Notes under the pieces: generated by a model
The model's database searches: none
Told to the model about the DNA's origin: nothing
Seen by the model: the letters and a program-made list of their open reading frames with translations, nothing else
Program-made: the position numbers and the translations under genes
DNA from: Rhynchopus sp. YZ270_cl-10
Taxonomy: Eukaryota; Euglenozoa; Diplonemea; Diplonemida; Diplonemidae
Length of the DNA: 64,000 nucleotides
Direction of reading: 5' to 3'
Assembly: GCA_964035575.1 (NCBI GenBank)
Contig: OZ037866.1
Location: forward strand, 1,240,001 to 1,304,000
Shown here: positions 32,771 through 42,857 of the stretch, piece by piece
Layout of the letters: every line of letters begins with the position of its first letter
How positions within the stretch are numbered: the stretch's first letter is position 1

Positions 32771-33738
32771 TGTTATAGCCTAGTTATTCACAGTAGCAAC
32801 CTTTGGTGCACTGTTACTATTTGCCTCTCATCACCGTGCCGGTACTCTTGTTGGAGTAGCCCACTAGCACGCGGCATACAGTACAGGCTCATAGCACACA
32901 ACTCCGTAGTGAAGCTTTCCCGCTCTCTGTTCATCGTACATAGGAAGCCTTTCGTAGCAAGGGTTGATTTACGGAGACGGGAGAGACTACGACTTACGAA
33001 TCCTGCTGACGCCAAATGGGCTTCGGCTCCCGGTGGTTAAAAAGGCGGACTCTTCCCGAGATGTGAGGACAAGAGCCCGTAGTTTCGGAGGTCCTTATAA
33101 AGGTTCACACTGGTGGGATATGGCCTTTGGCAGTCGTTACATGGTTCAGGATTCCTCTTTGTTCTGTATTTCTCTTTTGTTTGTGTACGTATCGTTACAA
33201 AGTTCAGTATTCCTCTTTTGTTCTGTGTTCTTCTTTTGTTTGTGTACTAGTAGTTTGTTATAGCCTGGTTATTCGCAGTTGCAGCCTTTGGTGCACTGTT
33301 ACTATTTGCCTCTCATCACCGTGCCGGTACTCTTGTTGGAGTAGCCCACTAGCACGCGGCATACAGTACAGGCTCATAGCACACAACTCCGTAGTGAAGC
33401 TTTCCCGCTCTCTGTTCATCGTACATAGGAAGCCTTTCGTAGCAAGGGTTGATTTACGGAGACGGGAGAGACTACGACTTACGAATCCTATTGACGCCAA
33501 ATGGGCTTCGGCTCCCGGTGGTTAAAAAGGCGGACTCTTCCCGAGATGTGAGGACAAGAGCCCGTAGTTTCGGAGGTCCTTATAAAGGTTCACACTGGTG
33601 GGATTTGGCCTTTGGCAGTCGTTACAAGGTTCAGGATTCCTCTTTGTTCTGTATTTCTCTTTTGTTTGTGTACGTATCGTTACAAAGTTCAGTATTCCTC
33701 TTTTGTTCTGTGTTCTTCTTTTGTTTGTGTACTTGCCG
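32771..33738 (+). repeat. 485-bp tandem duplication
   Basis: 32771-33255 and 33256-33738 are nearly identical: both begin TGTTATAGCCT and end in repeated TTCTTTTGTTTGTGTACT. GGGTTGATTTACGGAGACGG occurs at 32961 and 33446. Short frames on both strands are duplicated with it. Function unknown. Confidence 0.9.
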
Positions 33739-33810
33739 TTTAGGTCGGCGGTCGGGTGGGGGGTATGTTTTGTTCGCGTAGCGTCCCTCAGGGTCCTTAG
33801 GGTCCTGGAG

Positions 33811-33873
33811 GATGCGTTCAATGAAATCATTTGTGTAGAAAAGTTTCGAGGATGTAGGTTTTATTATTTTTGC
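33811..33873 (+). repeat. Repeat X, copy 1
   Basis: GATGCGTTCAATGAAATCAT through GGTTTTATTATTTTTGC. A second copy is at 35223-35286. Here it leads into retroposon P; there it leads into the 117-bp inverted repeat. Confidence 0.8.
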
Positions 33874-34134
33874 AGACAACAACGCAGTGTAACGCAGCGT
33901 AACGCAGTGTAACGGAGTGGTTGTTAGGAAATAATACAAACTGTAAGGATCGGACCTTTTTGGAATCGAAGGATGAATTTGTGTGTATAATTCGATAGTC
34001 TTGTATTTGTTTCCTCTCTCTCTTTCCTCCCCAACCTCTGCTCCCCGACTCCAATTCAACCAACACTCACAGACGGGGCCAAAACAAACTCTGCGTTTCA
34101 AATAAATAATTAGAAAAAAAAAAAAAAAAAAAAA
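33874..34134 (+). mobile_element. Poly(A)-tailed retroposon P, copy 2
   Basis: Same 240-bp body as 26807-27046, followed by 21 A residues. Recent insertion judged by near-identity. Confidence 0.75.
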
Positions 34135-34180
34135 TGGTTGAAGCGAAATTCTTCTCCATTTTTTATTTTTACTTCTAGAT

Positions 34181-34230
34181 GTGACTAGGCACGTGAGGCT
34201 TGGGATCATCTTTCAATACTTCTTCCTATT
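34181..34230 (+). repeat. Dispersed stem-loop motif, copy 4
   Basis: GACTAGGCACGTGAGGCTTG followed by GGATCATCTTTC. Changes in the stem preserve pairing through G-U pairs. Confidence 0.55.
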
Positions 34231-34599
34231 TTAGCGCACCTTTCGCCGCTTGAAGTCGTCCTGTGAGGTCTTAAGTTTATACATATTAGCGACTATTCTG
34301 TACTGTCGTCCTTATCCTTTTCTCTAGCAACCTGCGACCCTCGGGCGCATTGTTGTCTACAACTAATTCACATTACGTTGCAACTGTGTCTATCTTTTCT
34401 CGAGCACGGTTTGCAGCGCTTAAGACTAACAGGTGCAGTCTGATAAACGAAAAGGTTACGAGTTGAGTTTAGTGCCATACGTCGCCCCGCAGCTTTGTCT
34501 TACTGTCATGACCATGCCTATTAAAATCCTCCAAGGCAGACACAAGAGTAACGACAAAAGGTGCTTACCTCCGGTGTGAATACATCCTCTCAAATTTTT

Positions 34600-35062
34600 T
34601 CTGTCGACACGCCAGTGAAATTAGCTGGGTGGCCATTCAGGAATGAGAAGTAGTATCCACCGTTTAAAGTGCGATCGAAATAATTGATTGTTACACTGGG
34701 CTTGATTTTTGATTATACATCAACGCTCAGTGTTGCCAGTGCAGGTCACTGTTGTACACTACATTACACCCTTAGGCCTTTTCTTTACTGGCAATAAGAT
34801 AACCGCAGCTTTACAGCGCAATTTAATATTTTTTCGACGCACTTTAAGACTTTAATAACATATGAGGTGGCCCTTTCCTCCGTCGACACCCACGCTGCAC
34901 ACGATGGCTGGGTGGCCATTCGGGGACGTGGGCCACTGTGCGGTCGGATGGCGTACTGATGTTGCTTTTAATATATTGTAGTGCTCAGTGCGACCGAGTG
35001 GTGCACTGTTGGCAACCTATATTACACCGTTATGCCTATTCTTTTCTGGCAACTTAATACAG
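34600..35062 (+). repeat. Diverged direct repeat of about 270 bp
   Basis: Units at 34600-34800 and 34875-35055 share GTCGACAC, GCTGGGTGGCCATTC, GCTCAGTG and the TTACACC..CTTTTCTGGCAA end in the same order, with many differences. No coding potential. Confidence 0.5.
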
Positions 35063-35278
35063 CTTACAGCACACAGTAACAGCTAAATGATGCACACCTT
35101 CCTGTAGTTAAAAGCTTTCCTTTCTCTATGTCCTTCGGCCTTTGTGCTCTTGATAGTACGAGGTTAAGTACGGGATCGAGAGGGAATAAGCTACAGTTGT
35201 GTTGAATTGAATTGGAGTAGGGGATGCGTTCAATGAAATCATTTGTGTAGAAAATTTTCGAGGATGTAGGTTTTATTA

Positions 35279-35554
35279 TTTTTTGCCTGAAACCCCCAAA
35301 ATACCCCTCCCGGACCCCACATAGTCCCGAATATCCATCACACACCCACTCAGAGTGAGTAGAAGCACCCCAAAAAAAATATTTTTTAAAGCCCTAAAAT
35401 TGTGCTTCAGTTTCGGCAGCATCCATGTTGAAGTTGAAGGGCTTTAAAAAATATTTTTTTTGGGGTGCTTCTACTCACTCTGAGTGGGTGTGTGATGGAT
35501 ATTCGGGACTATGTGGGGTCCGGGAGGGGTATTTTGGGGGTTTCAGGCAAAAAA
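35279..35554. repeat. Perfect 117-bp inverted repeat with a 42-nt loop
   Basis: 35279-35395 is exactly complementary to 35438-35554, running from TTTTTTGCCTGAAACCCCC to AAAGCCCT. Loop 35396-35437. Placed between repeat X and repeat Y copy 2. A transcript would give a long perfect double-stranded RNA. Confidence 0.95.
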
Positions 35555-35864
35555 ACGAAAAAAATATGACCGTAACAGGGGGTGTGCAAAGTGTCTTGGG
35601 GATGTCTTGGGGACGTCTTGGGCATTTTTTTGACCTAAAAACACCAAAAAAACACTTCCAAAAGTGTCAAATATGTCCAAAACAGGTTGGAATGGACTCA
35701 CAGGCCACTTTTGGGGTATATTTGTGCCAAAGGAGGCTTTGTGATGTCAAAAAATATCCCGGTTTTTGATTTTTTTCTCGAAAAATCGCTATTTTGCCCA
35801 AAGTGGCCAAAACGTGAAAAAAGCCGTTTTTTCACTATTTTTTTCCATTTTTTTGTATTCTGGG

Positions 35865-36910
35865 CAGGGCCTTTTCTAAGTCCATGGGCCCATGGCACCC
35901 CTCCGAAAACACACTTTTTTTCTGTACAAATGCCACACGTAAAAAAAATATGTTTTCTGTACAAATGCCACAGGCAAAATATTTTTTCTGGACTTTTGCC
36001 ACATGGGAGGTGGGGTGGTGGGGGTGGGGGGCGGAGCCCCCACCCACCGGCCCCCAAAAAAAATTCTCAAACCCGGGTTATTCCGTCCGAAAATTCTCAA
36101 ACCCGGGTTTGCGGGTTTACGGGTTTGCGGGTTTACGAGCAAAACCTTGCAGCAGCAGGGCCTGACTCTGACACAAGCAGAGCAGAGCCTTGCGCATTGC
36201 CACAATGCCCTCCTCGTGCGGTCAGAGAACCGTGTATGAGTCAGGTTGCTGTTCTCAGCTGAATCCTTCTGTAGCTGTGCGCCAGGAGGTGGCAGCCTCC
36301 CGCCGTAATGCCTGCTTGCACGTCGCGAAAAACATGCGCACTAGCTGGGAATCGTGGGAGGCAAAGCCGTTGACAGGCGCGTTCGCTGGTGGTGTTGCAT
36401 CGGGTGACTCTTTCGAGTGGCTTGCTCGGAAGCGTGGTTTCTGCGGGGTAGCTCTCGCGAACGTCCTGATTCCCTGGGGTGAAGTTGTAGCCTCCTGCCC
36501 TCCCTCCAAGGCTCTACACGAGCACGTGTTAGAGTTTACGCAAGGGCATCTTCCCTTTCTGTGCACCGCTTAGTGGTGTCCTTACGTCACTTTTGACCAT
36601 ACTTTTCTTTTCCTCACCCCCACCCCTTTGCTTTAACTTTGCTTGCACACCCCGACCCACCCGGAGAGGCCTGGGGACGGGATAGTTCACAACCGCCCCT
36701 TCTCCTATTTGACTCATTTTTCCCCTTCTTCAACCCCCACCCCCGAAAAACCCCTCTCAAAAATATGAGGGGAGATGCCCCGCCAACGCACCGACCGGAA
36801 AGCTCGGAATGGGTTTCCGGGAGTTTTTTACGTGTGGCATTTGTACAGAAAAAAGTCATTGGCACCTCGGCCAAAATCGGGGTTTTTGGCTCAACTTAGA
36901 GCCACCCCTG
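35865..36910. mobile_element. Non-autonomous hAT-type DNA transposon, 1,046 bp, inserted in repeat Y
   Basis: Ends CAGGGCC and, inverted, CAGGGGTGG. Flanked by the 8-bp direct repeat ATTCTGGG at 35857-35864 and 36911-36918. The empty site at 26490-26497 has it once, which proves insertion. A subterminal inverted repeat of about 30 bp contains CTGTACAAATGCCACACGTA (about 35926-35955 and 36828-36858). No transposase. It carries an unrelated reading frame at 36190-36573. Confidence 0.9.
36190..36573 (+). CDS. Small unknown reading frame carried by the hAT element (127 codons)
   Basis: A frame with fairly balanced protein-like composition (SWESWEAKPLTGAFAGGV; HEHVLEFTQGHLPFL) lies inside the non-autonomous hAT element. 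It is not a transposase and has no recognised domain or signal peptide. It could be a captured host gene fragment or chance; the opposite strand is also open for 103 codons. Low confidence. Confidence 0.2.
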   Translation: MRIATMPSSCGQRTVYESGCCSQLNPSVAVRQEVAASRRNACLHVAKNMRTSWESWEAKPLTGAFAGGVASGDSFEWLARKRGFCGVALANVLIPWGEVVASCPPSKALHEHVLEFTQGHLPFLCTA

Positions 36911-37324
36911 ATTCTGGGGTGGCTTCTGGGTCGTTTTTCGACCCACAGGCCCCCTGTGACCCACTCTGAGGGTGTTTTTCACCCGCAGTTGCCTTGGAGA
37001 TGGCCAGATAATGCCAAATGAATTTTCCGTGCGTTTGGTCCCAGCCAAAATGGCTGGAGTCGTATCCCCTACCCCCCCCCCCCCCCCTTACACACACACT
37101 TCGCAGAAAAAGCTCTTTTTTCGTTCGCGAGTTGTTTTGCGTCTTCCGCAGTTTAAACCTTTTGTTTCGGTATCACTTGTGATACAGTTTTCATGGATAG
37201 ACATGAAAAGGGGCAGCGCACAGGTGGTTCCGTGTCATGTTTTTCCACAGAACCGACACGTGTTGCGTGTGTCCCAAACAATAAAAAAGCAAATGAATAA
37301 AAAATGTTGAAAGGAAAAAGGGAG

Positions 37325-37790
37325 AACAAAACAGTGTGGTTTACAACAGGGACTATAAAAACAAACTCCTCTACACAGTCACCGTTCACCAAGTGATGAT
37401 GCGAGTCAAATGGCGAGTCTGTGTTCCAGCTATTGCAGGCTTTGCAGGTGAGAGTGGTCACTTGGTCGCTCTCCTTCTTGGTGACTCCATTCAGGAGTTG
37501 GAGCAGTGCGTGTCTTCTTTGTGCGTGGATTAGTGAGTCACTTTTTTGAGCTGAATTCCAAATAACTGTTGATATACATCATTCAGTCCCTCGCCTTTTC
37601 CTCAGATTAGAAGTCCCCAACACCCTGCTATTTTAGGTGAAACAAACAACGATAAAGAAGGGAGGTATTTCATTTGCTTTGCCACCCTAAGGCTCACGTA
37701 CAATGACAATGCCAGACACATAACCCCACACACAACACCACAGACACAATTCAGTCCCTTTTCTACCCGTACCCATTCTGTTGCTTCAGA
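37325..37790 (+). repeat. Duplicated 5' flank of AC2
   Basis: Nearly identical to 44268-44713 upstream of AC3. From about 37674 it also matches AC1 upstream (10176 on). Ends with the pyrimidine tract and TTGCTTCAG just before the ATG, the probable splice acceptor used by all three genes. Confidence 0.85.
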
Positions 37791-40700
37791 ATGGGCAGAA
37801 TACACACCCTCGCTGCTGCGATGCTGAAGGTGGTACAGGTTGTGCTTTTTGCCTCGTTTGCGAATGCAGCATCGCCTTGCGACTCACTGTTAACAGGGTC
37901 ACGTGGGACAACGCCAATGAACGTAGATATATTGGTGTACGAAAACTTCTTCGTTCCTGTTTGCGAAGGGTACCAGAGTGCACTGGTGCGCCACCCTGAG
38001 GTCAACATCACGATCACGACGCACAATGACCTCGTCGGCAGGGATGATCCCTTTGGCCTGCCCAGTGGTGCCTACAAGCTGTGGCTGTACGCACAGATGC
38101 TTCACTACAAGGAGACAGACATTGAGCTCATGTGGCTGGACGCACCCTGGATACAGAGCGTCCAGGACTACCTCGAGCCCATCCCACTTCTGCCTGCGGA
38201 GAAGGCAGCCTTCTTCCCAAAGACTGTGCACGAGAACGATGCTGGCGACTTGGTCACAATCCCAATCAAGTCGAACTACCGTGTCAACGTCTACAACCAT
38301 GACCTCTTTGTGAAGTACAATGTTCAGTGGCCGAAGACGTGGGACGAGCTTGAGGCTTTGTGTCATAAGGTTACTCAGGGTGAACGTGCATTGGGACGAG
38401 ACTTCTGGTGTTGCGACTGGTATGACATCGACACACAAGACACAAACCGTTTTGCGTCCCTCATTTCAATGCTGTCAAGTGTTGACGGTGGTGGTGACCT
38501 GATCCTGCCTGGTGGCATTGTGAACGTGAACACCCCACAGCTGCGCAAGGCGTTGGTGACGATGAAGCGCTGGCTCAACTCAGACGTGATGACCCCCAGT
38601 GAGGCCTCACTTGCTGCCGCTTCTGGTCCCACCAGCTTTGACACACAAAACTTCCTCTTCCAACAAAGTTGGATCGAGATGCTCGATGACTACGAAGAGA
38701 GACAGAAACATGCGACCTTCAAAATGAAGATTGGAGGCAGTCTTGGTGGTGAGTACGGTGTGGATGGGGCCTGGCACCTGGCGATCAACAAGGCGATGCG
38801 CCACAAGGACCTCGGTGTCAACCTTGTGAAGGAGCTGATCCCGCACCTGTACAACGTGACGATGAACATGTACTTCGTGCCTGCCTGGTCCGGCGTGCTG
38901 GACGACCCTGTGCGCAAGGCTGCGTGGTGTGCCAAGGTGCCGATGTACTGCGAGTCGTACGAGACCTACACAGACTACCACACGAAGCTGTCGTACCGTC
39001 CCTCGAAGGGATGTGGTGCGCTGTACAACGAGTGTGTGCAGCTCATCGCACAGCATCTGATGAGTGGCTATGTGCACGGTGCCACAGACCTGGAGACTGC
39101 AGTGACAGACCTGGAGACGGGGCTTGCAAAGCTGCTTGGTGCTGTGAACGTGCATGAGGCCACTGCAGCATCGGAGAAGGCTGAAGGGAGCAGGATTGCG
39201 CTGATTGTTGTTGCCTCTGTGAGTGCTGTGCTGCTGGTGTTGATTGCAGTGTACGTGCGGACTGCGATGCTGAAGCTGCGCAAGGTTGGCTTCAAGATAC
39301 CTGTGGCGGCCATGCTTGGGTTTGTGACGGCTGCGTCGCTTGTGGTGGTGACGGTGGTGGTGCTGACACAGATGGACGCCTCTGCACGCAGCATCTCGGA
39401 AGACCTGGCCCTGCGCCTGCGTGTCGCTTCCCTGCACTCTGTGCAGTCGACCCTGCACAGTGACGACCTGAACAACCCGCTCCTCAGCGAGACGCAGAAG
39501 CGCCGCACGGCACTCTCCCTCATGATGCACTGGGTGTCGCAGCTCGAGGTGGAGCCGGGTTCGCTCATCTTCACGTTGACGTACGACCAGGTTGCTGCAG
39601 AGGTGCAGGTGCTGATGTCGACAGACAACTCTGTGCAGAAGGAGCACGTCTTCCTTCCTGTGCATGCACCTCCAAACGGTGCCGAAGTGAGCGAAGTGCT
39701 GCACGCCTTCCTGCAGGAGTTTGGCTGGAAGCTGACCCAGGGCCAGCACTTCGACCCAAAGCAACAGCACACCCTGAGTGCAGACGAGGAGTACTACGTG
39801 AACGTGAAGAGTGTGGACACCATGCCGTGGCACATTGTGTACATCGTGCCTGTGTCTGCGGTCATGGGCGAGGCGACGGACAGCCGGAACGCAGCACGCA
39901 ACTACGGGATTCTCGCCTCATTCATTGCCATTCTTGTTGTCACTGCCTTTGCAACGTTCATCACACGGCCCCTCATCGGAGTGTCGCACCACATGGAGAT
40001 GGCTCGTGTCATGCAGTTTGACGAACACTACGTGCCTGGGTCGTACCTGGCAGAGACACGTGCCCTGCAGGAGGGCTTCCGGTCCATGGCTGAGCTTCTG
40101 GTGGAGTACAAGAAGTACCTCCCTGGTGCGCTCTTTGAGGAGAAGGAGCAGGACATTGTGCGGAACTCACGACCGCCACCTGGCATCACGAGCGGGACAG
40201 CGACGGTGGTGTTCACAGACATCCGTTCCTCGACTTCGATCTGGGAGGCTGTGCCTCAGGGCATGTGTGAAGCACTGAAGATCCACAACAGAATCATCCG
40301 AGAAGCGATGGACGAGTTTGAAGGCTACGAAGTGAAGACAATCGGGGACGCGTTTATGGTTGCATTTGCGACGGTGCTTGACGGTGTGAACTTCGGGTTG
40401 CGTGTGCACGAGGCTCTCCGCAATGCAACGTGGCCTGCAGAGTTGCTGCATTTCAGACTCTGTGCTGACACAGGCCCGCTCTGGGGTGGGCTGACTGTGC
40501 GCATCGGTGTGAACGCCGGCCCTGTGACTGTGGAGAAGAACACACTGACGGGTCGGACAGACTACTTCGGACACACTGTGAACGTGGCTTCTCGCCTTGA
40601 GAGCACGTGCAAGCCAGGTGCTGTTGGACTGCGTCATGAGGTGTGGGAGGAGGAGTGTTCTGGGGTGTGCAGTGCTACTGTGGGTGAGGTGCACAGGATT

Positions 40701-41411
40701 GAGCTGAAGGGTGTGTCTGGGAAGACACCCGTGTGCTGTGTGTGGCCTGCCTCGCTTGCTGGGCGTGTGACGAACCCACTGATAGAGCGTCGCCTATCTG
40801 GCTCGTTTCGCACAACTGCTTCCTCTGTGGTGTCAAACACCTCAAGCAAGAGTTGTATGTCTACGATGTCTTTACCGGGAAATGTGTCGACGTCTGGGCG
40901 TCTGGCAACGGTCGGTGTTGTGCAGGTAGCTGTCGGGGACGAAGCCCATGCTTTAGCAATGCGCATAATGTCAACACACTTGATAACGTTGAAGTCGTGT
41001 CTCGACCGCAGTGGTGGGCGTATGGTGTCAGTCATGGGCAGCGGCGTGTGCATTGCGTGGAACCTGTCACATGCCGCCCCAGCACACGTTGAGAACTCAC
41101 TGCGCTTTGTGCAGTATCTGCACGGCACATCTTCGGTACGTGTTGGTGGCCTTGTGACCGGCACAGTGCACCAAGGCGACGTGAGTGCGAATACGTTGCG
41201 CTTCGTGACTGTGTTGGGAGACGCTGTGCAGAAGTGCTGGCGTCTGTGTGAAGAGGCGAAGAGGGAGGAGGTGTTCTTCCTGTACGAGCCACCTGTGGAC
41301 ACAGTACTGCCGCAGAACCTTGAGCGTGCGCTGACACCACATAGGACTGGTGTGTATGTGGTGAAGCACAAGCGGGACAAGTCGCAGATGGATTCAGTTA
41401 TGGACAACTAA
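37791..41411 (+). CDS. AC2: receptor adenylate cyclase with family 1 solute-binding-protein ectodomain (1206 aa)
   Basis: Same architecture and start context as AC1: signal peptide, sugar-binding-type ectodomain, TM1 and TM2, Cache-sized loop, TM3, class III cyclase domain, degenerate second cyclase fold. Numbering in the catalytic domain is one less than AC1: metal ligands D810 and D853, adenine-selecting K849 and D924, catalytic N931 and R935, all present. It differs from AC1 mainly at residues 205-229 (CCDWYDIDTQDTN here), at 91-100 (PSGAYKLWLY) and near the end of the cyclase domain (LSGSFRTTASS). Followed by a shared 3' flank and a glycoside-hydrolase remnant, so it is the first gene of a duplicated [AC-GH] unit. 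Confidence 0.9.
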   Translation: MGRIHTLAAAMLKVVQVVLFASFANAASPCDSLLTGSRGTTPMNVDILVYENFFVPVCEGYQSALVRHPEVNITITTHNDLVGRDDPFGLPSGAYKLWLYAQMLHYKETDIELMWLDAPWIQSVQDYLEPIPLLPAEKAAFFPKTVHENDAGDLVTIPIKSNYRVNVYNHDLFVKYNVQWPKTWDELEALCHKVTQGERALGRDFWCCDWYDIDTQDTNRFASLISMLSSVDGGGDLILPGGIVNVNTPQLRKALVTMKRWLNSDVMTPSEASLAAASGPTSFDTQNFLFQQSWIEMLDDYEERQKHATFKMKIGGSLGGEYGVDGAWHLAINKAMRHKDLGVNLVKELIPHLYNVTMNMYFVPAWSGVLDDPVRKAAWCAKVPMYCESYETYTDYHTKLSYRPSKGCGALYNECVQLIAQHLMSGYVHGATDLETAVTDLETGLAKLLGAVNVHEATAASEKAEGSRIALIVVASVSAVLLVLIAVYVRTAMLKLRKVGFKIPVAAMLGFVTAASLVVVTVVVLTQMDASARSISEDLALRLRVASLHSVQSTLHSDDLNNPLLSETQKRRTALSLMMHWVSQLEVEPGSLIFTLTYDQVAAEVQVLMSTDNSVQKEHVFLPVHAPPNGAEVSEVLHAFLQEFGWKLTQGQHFDPKQQHTLSADEEYYVNVKSVDTMPWHIVYIVPVSAVMGEATDSRNAARNYGILASFIAILVVTAFATFITRPLIGVSHHMEMARVMQFDEHYVPGSYLAETRALQEGFRSMAELLVEYKKYLPGALFEEKEQDIVRNSRPPPGITSGTATVVFTDIRSSTSIWEAVPQGMCEALKIHNRIIREAMDEFEGYEVKTIGDAFMVAFATVLDGVNFGLRVHEALRNATWPAELLHFRLCADTGPLWGGLTVRIGVNAGPVTVEKNTLTGRTDYFGHTVNVASRLESTCKPGAVGLRHEVWEEECSGVCSATVGEVHRIELKGVSGKTPVCCVWPASLAGRVTNPLIERRLSGSFRTTASSVVSNTSSKSCMSTMSLPGNVSTSGRLATVGVVQVAVGDEAHALAMRIMSTHLITLKSCLDRSGGRMVSVMGSGVCIAWNLSHAAPAHVENSLRFVQYLHGTSSVRVGGLVTGTVHQGDVSANTLRFVTVLGDAVQKCWRLCEEAKREEVFFLYEPPVDTVLPQNLERALTPHRTGVYVVKHKRDKSQMDSVMDN

Positions 41412-42572
41412 ATGCTGTGATGTGCCACTGCAGGATCCTCCTTTTGTCATACAGGTGGTTAACTATGACGGTCACGCTTTTGTGTTGCTGCTGTGAGATA
41501 AAGTGTCCTGACTGCCATGGCAAGAACGACACGACGTTGTGCATCCGTACTCCGACCCATTTGTTGGTCCGTTGCATCAGTGGCCAGGAGGTCGTGTATC
41601 TTCTCATCAACGCCACCTCTGTGAGGTAGCTTAGGTACTGCGGTGCGTGGTTGTTCAGCAGCGCGCCATGCGTCGGTGTTGGGAATAGTGGTCGGTGTTG
41701 GACGCCCTTGCAGGTACCCGGGACGTGCCTCCTTGTTATGGACAAGCGGGTGTGGAGCAGGCGTGATGCTAACAGTGATGAGTCTTCGCACTTTTGCTTG
41801 TAATTCGGCGTTTTTTACAGGTTATTTACACAGGAATCAGGGTCATAGCCTCATGTTTGCGCTTTCATTTTTCTGCGATTTTTCCCACCCCCGTTTTTAG
41901 AATCAGAACAGTGTGAACATTAAGATTGTTACAAGACATGTGTACATTTCTAGTGAAATGTTTCAGTTTTTTTCGCTCCCGTGCTCGCCATCTCTCACAC
42001 ACATTACATACACATCAGGAAAATTGCCAATTTTTTGTTCATTATTCTGAACAGCGTTTGGTGATTTTCAAAAAAAATAAATAGTGTGACCGAGTGAGGT
42101 CAAGAAAGAAACTCTTCCCCCAAACCCCAGTTCGTCTCTGTTTTTCTTTCTTCAAACGTCAAGTGGATGCGTCGTCGTATTTTTTGTAACAAAAAGAAAA
42201 CCGACGCAGGAACTTTTCTTCTTTTCTCCTAGTCGCATACGCGAGTTTTCCTGGATGCGCAGGAAAAATGACTGGGGAGTGTTGGTGGCTCCGTGACGCC
42301 ACAGAGCCGGCACACTCGTTGAGTGCCTCACAAAACCTCAAATTCACTCTTCTTTTGCTGTGATTTATTGTCGTCACGCTTCATGAGTGTTGGGTTGGGA
42401 AATAAAATATACCAAGTTACTCGACAATAGGAAAGAGAAACGATGAGCGGATGCTCCATCATCTGCTGCTTCAAGGAAGTAGACGTCCAAGGAAGACTTT
42501 TTTTTTTCAGCTATTTTTTTGTGACTAAAAAAGTTCGGGGCCTTGTTTGTGTGTTCAGGGCTGGGACAAAAG
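41412..42572. other. AC2 3' flank, duplicated
   Basis: 41412-41800 matches 48332-48740 after AC3, and its first 60 bp match 58138-58190 after AC4. 42185-42400 matches the AC1 3' flank (14085-14110 and 14705-14880) without the tandem repeats inserted there. No gene supported. Confidence 0.7.
42232..42332 (+). ncRNA. Conserved block with three consecutive stem-loops, copy 2 (candidate structured RNA)
   Basis: Same three hairpins as 14711-14812; TTTTCCTG is at 42246-42253 and CAGGAAAA at 42260-42267. About 840 bp after the AC2 stop. Confidence 0.35.
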
Positions 42573-42856
42573 CAGGAGGTGAGTCATGTCGCTATTGATT
42601 TACTGTTTACGTTGCATCGTTGTTTTCCAACAACAAATATGTTTCCTTGTGCTAATGACGTTCTGCACGAAATGATAATGTTCTCGTTGCTCTATTATTT
42701 GCAACTCGATGTCAAGTCGTCGTTGGCAACTTCCACTCCTCCTCCCCTTATTCATGAAAACGAAGTGAACCCATGCTTTGTCTCTGTGCTCTGTCCCCGT
42801 CCCTGACCTCCTACAGGAGGGAACGCGTCGTTCTTCTCTGACGGGAAGTGGCTGTC
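42573..42856 (+). pseudogene. Remnant of a GH2-like gene (5' flank plus a 44-bp coding fragment)
   Basis: 42573-42809 matches the 5' flank of GH2 (48898-49131) almost base for base. The GH2 start region is then missing, and 42813-42856 is identical to 49294-49337, inside the GH2 coding sequence (GNASFFSDGKWLS region). Similarity ends abruptly where the fossil element begins. A glycoside-hydrolase gene therefore once followed AC2, as GH2 follows AC3. Confidence 0.9.
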
Positions 42857-42857
42857 A

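Larger units (their letters stand above)
35556..37071 (-). repeat. Repeat Y, copy 2, interrupted by a hAT element
   Basis: Reverse complement of 26346-26798 in two parts (35556-35864 and 36911-37071). Near-identical over the first part. Confidence 0.85.
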
